From Streptomyces pyxinae (lineage in GTDB: Bacteria > Actinomycetota > Actinomycetes > Streptomycetales > Streptomycetaceae), in NCBI RefSeq assembly GCF_024756275.1, contig NZ_JANUGQ010000013.1:1-64000 (forward strand): DNA of 64,000 bases. The letters are read 5' to 3'. Below the pieces are notes generated by a model. The model ran no database searches, was not told the DNA's origin, and saw nothing but the letters and a program-made list of their open reading frames with translations. Made by a program: the position numbers and the translations under genes. This document shows positions 8,136-15,010 of this stretch, in pieces (positions within the stretch are counted from its first letter, which is position 1; each line of letters opens with the position of its first letter).

Positions 8136-9246
8136 CCGCTCGCCTGCGGGCCCGGGGGGCCGCCGGTGCCGGTCCTCCGCCCGGTTCCGCGCCCCCGCGT
8201 CCCCGCCTGCGGGCCCGGGGAACCGCCGGGGTCCGGGTTCTACGGGCCTCCCGGACCGGCCGCCGGACCGAGGCAGGCGCGGGGCGTCCGGGGCCGGGCC
8301 TTCAGACAGGGGCCGGGCGGACGCGGGCGTGGGCCCTCCGGGGCCGGTGCCCGAGGAGCCGGGGGCTGTCGGGTGCGGGCCCCTGCGCGCCTTCGGGGGC
8401 CGGGCGCCCGGGTACGGGCCCGCCCAGCTCGGGGCGCCCAGGGCCGTGCCGCCGAGCCGGGGCGTCCGAGCGCGGGGCGCCCGGGGCGGCGCCGCCGAGC
8501 CGGGGCGGGCGCGGGCCTGCCGGGACCTGGCCGCCGCAGTACGAGCCGTCCGGGGCCTGGCCGTCGGGGCGCGGGCCTTCCGGTCGGAACTCCCCCGCTC
8601 GGCCGAGTGGTCGGCACCCCGCAGGACGAGCCATCCAGGTCCGGGCCGCCGAGCCAGGGCGGGCACGGGCCTGCCGGGACAATCGGCCATCGACCGGCAC
8701 TCAGGGCCAAGCCGTCCAGGAGCAAGTCTTACGGAGGCCGAGCGGTGGGGACGCGCACCCTCCGGGGCCAAGCCGCCCGGGCGCGGTCCTGCCGGGGCCA
8801 GGCCGCCCGGGACTAAGCCGCCCGGGTACGAGCCTGCCGGGCCGAGCCATCTGAGGCCCGGGCCGCCCGGGCGCGGTCCTGCCGGGGCCGGGCGCCCGAG
8901 GAGCCGGGGTGCGGGTCTCTGCGGGTCTCCCGGGGCCAGGCCGCCCGGGACTGAGCCGCCCGGGTACGAGCCGTCCGGGGCCCAGGCCGCCTGGGCCGGG
9001 GCGGGCACGGGCCTGCCGGGCCCAGGCGGCCGAGGAGCCGGGGCCTGCCGGGGCCGGGCACCCGGGGCCGAGCCGCCCGGGTACGAGCCTTCCGGGCCGA
9101 GCCATCCCGAGCCCAGGCCGCCGAGCCGGGGCGGGCCCGCCGGGTGGGGGCGTATGCGTGCCGGGCGGGCGGGGGCGCGCCCTGGCGGGTGGCGAGCGGT
9201 CCCCGGGACAGGGAGGCCGGGGACCGCTCGCGTCAGGGGGCGGCGG
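8136..9246. repeat. 1.1-kb gene-free region of degenerate GC-rich repeats
   Basis: No credible gene is seen on either strand. The words CCGCCCGGG, TACGAGCC, CCGGGGCC and GAGCCGGGG recur throughout. The clearest copies share GAGCCGCCCGGGTACGAGCC or its close variant at about 8815-8835, 8953-8972 and 9069-9088. Long open frames exist on both strands only because stop codons are rare at this GC content. Their translations are shuffled Pro/Gly/Arg/Ala sequence with no start signals. It separates the hypothetical gene from chpE. Confidence 0.7.
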
Positions 9247-9486
9247 TCAGTGGTTGACGCCCAGGTTGCCGAAGGCCGGGTTCAGCAGGCCGACCACGTT
9301 GACGCTGTTGCCGACCACGTTCACCGGCACATGGACCGGGGCCTGCACCAGGTTGCCGGAGACGATGCCGGGCGAGCCGATGGCCGCGCCCTCGGCGCCG
9401 GAGGCGGCGGACGCGGCACCGGTGGCGGCGGCGACCAGCCCGCCCGCGACCAGGGTGACGGCGGCGGCCTTCTTCATGCTCTTCAC
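9247..9486 (-). CDS. chpE: Short chaplin (ChpE type)
   Basis: 79 aa secreted protein. It has a signal peptide (about 1-28, basic start, hydrophobic core, AxA-like cut near SAASG) and a mature part with one chaplin domain containing GNLVQAPVHVPVNVVGNSVN and NPAFGNLGVNH. There is no cysteine in the mature part and no sortase signal, the features that separate ChpE from the other short chaplins. Chaplins are surface-active amyloid proteins that let aerial hyphae leave the aqueous surface. The start is GTG at 9486, six nt after GGAGGA. It stands alone, convergent with no partner. Confidence 0.93.
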   Translation of the reverse strand: MKSMKKAAAVTLVAGGLVAAATGAASAASGAEGAAIGSPGIVSGNLVQAPVHVPVNVVGNSVNVVGLLNPAFGNLGVNH

Positions 9487-9708
9487 TGGGATTCCTCCGT
9501 GGGTGGGTGCTCCATGGGTACGCCGACGCGCCCGGCACCGCCGGTGCGCCCGCGCCCACCGCGGCGAGTGCCGCGGTGCGCCCTGGAGAACGGCCGTCCG
9601 GTCCCCCGGTTACGCCATGTGGGTTACGTACACCCGACGGTATGAATCTCGGACCAGCGTCAGCCATGTCGCTTGACGATCACCCCTGGGGGCGATACCC
9701 GGCGCCGC

Positions 9709-10371
9709 TCAGCCGCTCAGCCCGTGGCGTACCGCCCACAGCGCGGCCTGGGTGCGGTCGGCGAGGTCCAGTTTCATCAGGATGTTGGAGACATGGGTCT
9801 TGACGGTCTTCTCGGAGAGCACCAGGGCCCGGGCGATCTCCCGGTTGGAGCGGCCGTCCGCGATCAGGCCGAGCACCTCGCGCTCCCGCTCGGTCAGGGC
9901 GGAGCCCCGGCCGGTGATGCCGCCCGTCTCCTCCTGGGAGAGCAGGGCTCCGGCCACCTCCTGCTGGAGCAGTACATGGCCCGCGTGGACCGAGCGGATG
10001 GCGCCGGCCAGCGCCTCCGGGTCCACGTCCTTGTAGACGTACCCGGAGGCGCCCGCGCGCAGGGCGGGGACCACGGTGCGCTGCTCGGTGAAGCTGGTGA
10101 CGATCAGCACCCTGGCCGGATTGGCCAGCTCGCGGAGCTTGCGCAGGGCGTCGACGCCGTCCATCCCCGGCATCTTGACGTCCATCAGCACCACATCGGG
10201 GCGCAGCTCCTCGGCGCGGGCCACGCCCTCGGCGCCGTCGGCCGCCTCGCCGACGACCTCGATGTCGTCCTGGACCTCCAGGAAGGTGCGCAGCCCCCGG
10301 CGGACGACCTGGTGGTCGTCGACCAGCAGGACCCGGATGCCCGGCTTGGCACGGGACTCGGCATCGGTCAC
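9709..10371 (-). CDS. NarL/LuxR-family response regulator
   Basis: 220 aa. The receiver domain (about 10-130) has the acidic pair D18/D19, phospho-acceptor D64 in VVLMDVKMPG and the conserved K114. The LuxR-type helix-turn-helix (about 155-215) contains LTEREREVLGLIADG and the recognition-helix segment SEKTVKTHVSNIL. It overlaps the upstream histidine kinase by 4 nt (GTGA), so the two are translationally coupled and form one two-component system. The target genes and signal are unknown. chpE is the next gene downstream, but a 222-bp gap suggests chpE has its own promoter. Confidence 0.93.
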   Translation of the reverse strand: MTDAESRAKPGIRVLLVDDHQVVRRGLRTFLEVQDDIEVVGEAADGAEGVARAEELRPDVVLMDVKMPGMDGVDALRKLRELANPARVLIVTSFTEQRTVVPALRAGASGYVYKDVDPEALAGAIRSVHAGHVLLQQEVAGALLSQEETGGITGRGSALTEREREVLGLIADGRSNREIARALVLSEKTVKTHVSNILMKLDLADRTQAALWAVRHGLSG

Positions 10372-11549
10372 CGGAGACCTCCCTCTCGCTCCCGCCCCCG
10401 GTCCGGGTCGCCGGGGACCTCCATCTCGACGGTGGTGCCCTTGCCGGGCACCGACTCCACCGACAGTGTCCCGCCGACGCCGCTCGCCCGGTCCCGCATG
10501 GAGACCAGTCCGAGGTGGCGCCCGGCCCGGCGGACCGCGCGCGGCTCGAACCCCTTACCGTCGTCGGTGACGCTCAGCCGTGCGCCCTGGCCGCACCGGG
10601 TGAGAGTGACGACGACCTCGGCGGCGCCGGAGTGGCGCAGCGCGTTGTGCAGGGCCTCCTGGGCCACCCGCAGCATGGCCTCCTCCTGGGCGGCCGGCAG
10701 GGCCCGGACGCCGCAGGTGTCGAAGGTGACCCGGGCGGTGTGGGCCCGGTCGAGCACCTGGACCTGGGTGCGGAGGGTGGCGACCAGTCCGTCCTCGTCC
10801 AGCGCGGCGGGCCGGAGCTCGACCACGGCGGCGCGCAGTTCGTCGGCGGCCTCGGCGGCGAGCGCGGCCACCTGCTGGAGCTCGCCCTTGGCGCGGGCCG
10901 GGTCGCGGTCGACCAGGGCGGCGGCGGCCTGGGCGGTGAGCCGGAGCGAGAAGAGCTTCTGGCTGACCGCGTCGTGCAGCTCATGGGCGAGCCGGGAGCG
11001 CTCCTCGGCGATGGTGAGCTCGCGGCTGCGCTCGTAGAGCCGGGCGTTGGTCAGCGCGATGGCGGCGTGCTGGGCGAGCATGCCGAGCAGCCGCTCGTCC
11101 TCCTCGGTGAAGCCGCGACCGCCCGGGGCGGGGCGGCGCTTGTTGGCCAGGAAGAGGGCGCCGATCGTCTCCTCGCCGTCCCGGACGGGCATGCCCAGGA
11201 AGTCGGACATGTCGGGGTGGGCGGCGGGCCACCCCTCGAAGCGGGGGTCCCGGCGTACGTCCGCCAGCCGTTCGGGGCGGGCCGCGTGCAGCATCGCCGC
11301 GAGGACGCCGTGCTGCCGGGGCAGCGGCCCGATCGCCCGCCACTGCTCGTCGCTCACCCCGTCCACCACGAACTGGGCGAAGCCGCCGTGGTCGTCGGGG
11401 ACCCCCAGCGCCGCGTACTCGGCGTCCAGCAGTTCGCGGGCCGAGACCACGATCGTCTTGAGGACGTCGTGGACCTCCAGGTGCCGGCTCATCGCCAGCA
11501 GCGCCGCACTGACGGCGGCGAGGCCGGTGCGGGGTGGTCGGTCGGTCAT
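10368..11549 (-). CDS. GAF-domain sensor histidine kinase (HisKA_3 type)
   Basis: 393 aa cytoplasmic kinase without membrane segments. A GAF sensor domain covers about residues 25-172. The dimerisation helix contains the phospho-accepting His in LAHELHDAVSQ (about 187-197). The ATPase domain has N-box (EALHNALRHS) and G-box (DDGKGFEP, LGLVSMRDRA) elements. The combination is the NarX/DesK class that pairs with LuxR-type regulators, as found here in a 4-nt overlap. The ligand of the GAF domain is not predictable. Confidence 0.93.
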   Translation of the reverse strand: MTDRPPRTGLAAVSAALLAMSRHLEVHDVLKTIVVSARELLDAEYAALGVPDDHGGFAQFVVDGVSDEQWRAIGPLPRQHGVLAAMLHAARPERLADVRRDPRFEGWPAAHPDMSDFLGMPVRDGEETIGALFLANKRRPAPGGRGFTEEDERLLGMLAQHAAIALTNARLYERSRELTIAEERSRLAHELHDAVSQKLFSLRLTAQAAAALVDRDPARAKGELQQVAALAAEAADELRAAVVELRPAALDEDGLVATLRTQVQVLDRAHTARVTFDTCGVRALPAAQEEAMLRVAQEALHNALRHSGAAEVVVTLTRCGQGARLSVTDDGKGFEPRAVRRAGRHLGLVSMRDRASGVGGTLSVESVPGKGTTVEMEVPGDPDRGREREGGLR

Positions 11550-11916
11550 GTGTTCACCGTACCGGCGGGTGGTGACCGTCCGTATCGGACACGGGACCGT
11601 CCCGCCCCGGCCAGGAGACCTAGGTCCGGCGCGGCCCCGGCTCAGAACCGGCCCAGGTCCTCCGTGGCCGGCGGCCCGACCTCCGGAGTACGGCGGCTCC
11701 CGCGCCGGGCGTAGGTCCTATTCCCCCGGCGCCCCGGTCCGCCGGACGAAGCGGCCGGCGGGGGAGCCGCACCAGGCTGAGGACGGCGGACGGGAGCCTC
11801 CGGGCCCGCGAACCCGAGCTTCCGGGACCGGGGGCCGTCCGAGGGCCGGAGGATCCCCGGAGCCCGGCCGCCCCCGAAAAGACGCGCAGAGACACAGGAC
11901 ATAGAGGAGAGACACC
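11550..11916. other. Divergent intergenic region with two short palindromes
   Basis: This 367-bp gap separates the histidine kinase from the SDR gene. GTCCG-TAT-CGGAC (11578-11590) is a perfect palindrome 29 bp upstream of the kinase start. GACCTAGGTC (11617-11626) is a second perfect palindrome. Either could be an operator, for instance for autoregulation of the two-component system. The rest is GC-rich sequence in which I see no gene. Confidence 0.4.
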
Positions 11917-12618
11917 ATGGCTGTCGCGATCGTCACCGGAGCGTCGAAGGGGCTGGGGCGGGCGCTCGCCTCGGCACTGGCCCGGCGGGGCTGGGACCTG
12001 GTCCTCGACGCCCGGAACGGAGACGTACTGAAGGAGAGCGCCCGGGAGGCCGGGGCGCACGGGACGCGGGTGGTGGCGCTCCCGGGGGATGTGACCGACC
12101 CCTGGCACCGCTCGGCCCTGGTGGCGGCCGCCCGGGAGCTGGGCGGCTGCGACCTGCTGGTGAACAACGCCTCCGCGCTGGGCGCCGAGCCGCTGGTGCG
12201 GCTGGACGCGCTGCCGCTGGAGGGGCTGCGGGCGGCGCTGGAGACCAATGTGGTCGCCGCGCTCGGTCTCGTACGGGAGGCGCTGCCGCTGCTGCGGGCG
12301 AGCGGGGCCGGAACGGTGGTCGCGGTCAGCTCGGACGCGGCGGCCGAGGCGTATCCGACGTGGGGTGGGTACGGGGCGTCGAAGGCCGCGCTCGACCAGC
12401 TGGCGGCGGTGCTCGGGGTGGAGGAGCCGGAGCTGCGGGTGTACGCGGTGGACCCGGGCGACCTGGCCACCGACCTCTACCGGGCGGCGGTGCCGGACGA
12501 CCCGGGCCCCCGGCCGGCCCCGGAGTCGGTGGTGCCGGGCTTCCTGGAGCTGCTGGACCGGCGGCCGGCGAGCGGCCGGTACACCGCCCCGCTGCTGGTG
12601 CCGGGGGTGGGGGCGTGA
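11917..12618 (+). CDS. SDR-family oxidoreductase
   Basis: 233 aa classical short-chain dehydrogenase. The nucleotide-binding motif TGASKGLG (7-14), NNAS motif and catalytic YGASK (Y152, K156) with an upstream Ser pair are all intact, so an active NAD(P)-dependent oxidoreductase is expected; substrate unknown. The ATG at 11917 follows AGAGGAGAG at good spacing. Its stop overlaps the start of the QueA-like gene (GTGA), indicating one translationally coupled operon and a shared pathway. Confidence 0.9.
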   Translation: MAVAIVTGASKGLGRALASALARRGWDLVLDARNGDVLKESAREAGAHGTRVVALPGDVTDPWHRSALVAAARELGGCDLLVNNASALGAEPLVRLDALPLEGLRAALETNVVAALGLVREALPLLRASGAGTVVAVSSDAAAEAYPTWGGYGASKAALDQLAAVLGVEEPELRVYAVDPGDLATDLYRAAVPDDPGPRPAPESVVPGFLELLDRRPASGRYTAPLLVPGVGA

Positions 12619-13685
12619 GCGTGTTCGAGGCGCTGCGGGTGCCGGAGGAGCTGTCCGCGCGGGTGCCCGCCGAGGAGCGCGGCGGCGGCCGGGACGACGT
12701 ACGGCTGATGGTCTCGCGCGGTACGGCGGTGTCGCACCACGCCTTCCGGGAGCTGCCCGGGCTGCTGCGGGCCGGGGACGTGCTGGTGGTGAACACCTCC
12801 CCCACGCTGGCGGCGGCCGTGTCGGGGCGGCTGGGCGCGGAGCCGGTGGTGGTCCACTTCTCCACGCACGGCGACGACGGCCGGTGGGCGGTGGAACTGC
12901 GCGCCCCGGACGGGCGGGGCGCCACCCGGCCGCGCCCGGGCGGGCCCGCCGGGGCGGCGGTACGGCTGCCGGGCGGGGCGCGGCTGGTGCTGGAGGAGCC
13001 GCTGGACCCGGCGGCCGTCCGGCTGTGGTGGGCCTCGCTGACGGCGGAGGCGGCCGGCGGGGCGGGGGTGCCGGGACTGCTGGCCCGGTACGGACGGCCG
13101 ATCCGGTACGGCTACACGGAGCGGGACCAGCCGCTCTCGGCGTACCGGACGGTCTTCGCGGTGGACCCGGGGGACGGCTCGGGCTCGGCGGAGATGCCGA
13201 GCGCGTCCCGGCCCTTCACGCCCGGGCTGGTCGCGGAGCTGGTGAGCCGGGGGGTGCAGTTCGCGCCGCTCACCCTGCACACCGGGGTGGCGTCGGGCGA
13301 GGCGCACGAGCCGCCGTATCCGGAGCGGTTCTCGGTGCCGGCCACCACGGCGTGGCTGGTGAACGCGGCCCGGGCCGGCGGCGGCCGGATCGTGGCGGTG
13401 GGGACGACGGCGGTACGGGCGCTGGAGTCGGCGGCGGACCCGGACGGGACGGTCCGGGCGGCGGACGGCTGGACCGGCCTGGTGGTGACGCCGGGGCGCG
13501 GGGTGCGGGCGGTGGACGGGCTGCTCACCGGGCTGCACGAGCCGGCGGCCTCGCATCTGCTGATGCTGGAGGCGGTCGCCGGGCGGGCGGCGCTCGGCCG
13601 GGCGTACACCGAGGCGCTGGACCGGCGCTATCTCTGGCACGAGTTCGGCGATGTCCACCTCCTGCTCCCGGAGGACCGGGCCTGA
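12615..13685 (+). CDS. Divergent QueA-like protein (SAM:tRNA ribosyltransferase-isomerase family)
   Basis: 356 aa, the full length and overall layout of QueA, which in the queuosine pathway transfers and isomerises the ribosyl part of S-adenosylmethionine onto preQ1-tRNA. Conserved landmarks are the N-terminal ELPGLLRAGDVLVVN strand, RYGYTE and LTLHTGV. Two family motifs differ: the usual N-D/T-R after VVN is NTS, and the PTAGLHF active-site motif is PSASRPF (about residues 193-199). No tgt or queC/D/E/F gene is nearby. It is coupled by GTGA overlap to an SDR. The reaction may therefore not be queuosine formation. Confidence 0.8.
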   Translation: MSVFEALRVPEELSARVPAEERGGGRDDVRLMVSRGTAVSHHAFRELPGLLRAGDVLVVNTSPTLAAAVSGRLGAEPVVVHFSTHGDDGRWAVELRAPDGRGATRPRPGGPAGAAVRLPGGARLVLEEPLDPAAVRLWWASLTAEAAGGAGVPGLLARYGRPIRYGYTERDQPLSAYRTVFAVDPGDGSGSAEMPSASRPFTPGLVAELVSRGVQFAPLTLHTGVASGEAHEPPYPERFSVPATTAWLVNAARAGGGRIVAVGTTAVRALESAADPDGTVRAADGWTGLVVTPGRGVRAVDGLLTGLHEPAASHLLMLEAVAGRAALGRAYTEALDRRYLWHEFGDVHLLLPEDRA

Positions 13686-14028
13686 GACCGGGGTCGGGCC
13701 CCCGGCCGAAGCGGTCCACACGGAGCATCGCTTGTGCAACGCACAGTGAGACGGGGCGGCGCGCCGTGTGAGCCCGGGCATAGGAGCCAGGTCACTTACG
13801 AAAGTGCATAGTGGGTGGATAAAGGACATGTGAGACTGTTCTGACCTGCACCTCTAGGGGGTTTTGTCATAGTTCGGGGTGTCTCGTGATCCACTACCCG
13901 ACTTCGTACGTCACACCCTTGCCGTCCGTTTTTGCGGCCGCTAACAATTGCAGCCGTTGCCCCGCCGAGCAGGCGAAGCGCCGATCCCCGGCCTGGCGAC
14001 GTTCCGCTACTCGAAGAGGTACGACTGC
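13686..14028 (+). promoter_or_regulatory. Long 5' leader of the transglycosylase-like gene with inverted repeats
   Basis: This 343-bp gap is AT-richer than its surroundings. It holds TGTGC-AAC-GCACA (13733-13745) and CACTT-ACGA-AAGTG (13793-13806), both perfect inverted repeats. Downstream of these a CTCTAGGGGGTTTT stretch (about 13852-13865) and several potential short stems (CGCC/GGCG pairs, 13965-14005) occur. Secreted cell-wall hydrolase genes in Streptomyces often have long structured leaders. I could not fit the c-di-AMP (ydaO) riboswitch core to it. Confidence 0.4.
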
Positions 14029-14745
14029 ATGTCCGCGTCCCGCATCACTGGCTTCAGCCGTCTCGTCAGCAACAAGAAGAAGATCTCGATCGCGGGTGTG
14101 GCCGCCGCCGGCGCCGCCGCCGTCGCGTTCACCGCCGTCCCGGGTCACGCCCAGACCGAGGTGGAGCCGCAGGCCGTGGCCGCCCCGGCCGCCGCCGCCC
14201 CGGCCGGTTTCTCCACCAAGACGACCAACCTGCTTCAGGACGGTCTGGCCGACCAGTACTCGACCATCGCCCTGAAGGCGAAGGCCGACGCCAAGACCAA
14301 GGCCGACGCCGCCGCGGCCATCAAGGCCAAGGCCGAGGCGAAGGCGAAGGCCGAGGCCGCCGCGGAGAAGCGCGCCGCCGCCAAGGCCGCCGCCTCCCGT
14401 GCCGCCGCTCGCAAGCCGGTCTACGCCAACAACCTGGACGGCTGGATCCGCGAGTCGCTGTCCATCATGAAGAAGCACAACATCCCCGGCACCTACGCGG
14501 GCATCCACCGCAACATCATGCGGGAGTCCAGCGGTAACCCCCGGGCGATCAACAACTGGGACATCAACGCCATCAACGGCGTCCCGTCGATCGGTCTGCT
14601 CCAGATCATCAAGCCGACCTTCGACACCTACCACGTCGCCGGCACCAAGAAGAGCCAGTACGACCCGGTCGCCAACATCGTGGCCTCCTGCAACTACGCG
14701 GCCCACCGCTACGGTTCCATGGACAACGTCAACAGCGCCTACTGA
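14029..14745 (+). CDS. Secreted lytic transglycosylase-like (SLT-domain) protein
   Basis: 238 aa. An N-terminal Lys-rich and hydrophobic signal segment (about 16-42, ending AVPGHA) is followed by an Ala/Lys coiled region (about 85-125, tandem KAKAEA words). The C-terminal domain has the soluble-lysozyme-like motif IMRESSGNP with probable catalytic E166, then GLLQIIKPTFDTYH. Such proteins cleave peptidoglycan glycan strands during growth or spore germination. The ATG at 14029 follows GAAGAGG (14013-14019). No cell-wall-binding LysM or Rpf domain is seen. Confidence 0.87.
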   Translation: MSASRITGFSRLVSNKKKISIAGVAAAGAAAVAFTAVPGHAQTEVEPQAVAAPAAAAPAGFSTKTTNLLQDGLADQYSTIALKAKADAKTKADAAAAIKAKAEAKAKAEAAAEKRAAAKAAASRAAARKPVYANNLDGWIRESLSIMKKHNIPGTYAGIHRNIMRESSGNPRAINNWDINAINGVPSIGLLQIIKPTFDTYHVAGTKKSQYDPVANIVASCNYAAHRYGSMDNVNSAY

Positions 14746-14919
14746 GCCGGCCGCGAAGCCTCCGATGCCGTAGGCAGCAGTCCGCCGGGCCGTAGCAGGC
14801 CCGCGGTACCTCCGTCCGCCAGCCGAGCCGGTCGAGCACCGTCGCTCCCGGCCGGGCGGCCACGGACCGGGCCCCGCCGAAGGGGCCCCGCGCCGGATCC
14901 CGGCGCCCGAAACGTCGAT

Positions 14920-14948
14920 GGGCGGCACCCCCGTGCGGGGTGCCGCCC
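14920..14948. terminator. Bidirectional terminator hairpin
   Basis: GGGCGGCACCCC (14920-14931) pairs perfectly with GGGGTGCCGCCC (14937-14948) around a 5-nt loop. It sits between the convergent transglycosylase-like gene and FHA-ABC gene, so it can end both. A weaker 7-bp stem (14869-14875/14882-14888) precedes it. Confidence 0.75.
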
Positions 14949-15010
14949 TCGTTCGCGTTCCGGGACCGTTCGCGGTACGGGCCTCTCCGCCGTACGGGCC
15001 CGTTCGCGTG

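Noticed and set aside
8166..8816. Protein-coding gene within the repeat block downstream of chpE
   Set aside because: All frames give repeat-derived Pro/Gly/Arg sequence. None has a ribosome site or a recognised domain.
13850..14028. c-di-AMP (ydaO) riboswitch upstream of the transglycosylase-like gene
   Set aside because: The conserved GGGGAACC and GGGTGAAT-type core elements could not be placed, so only a generic leader is reported.
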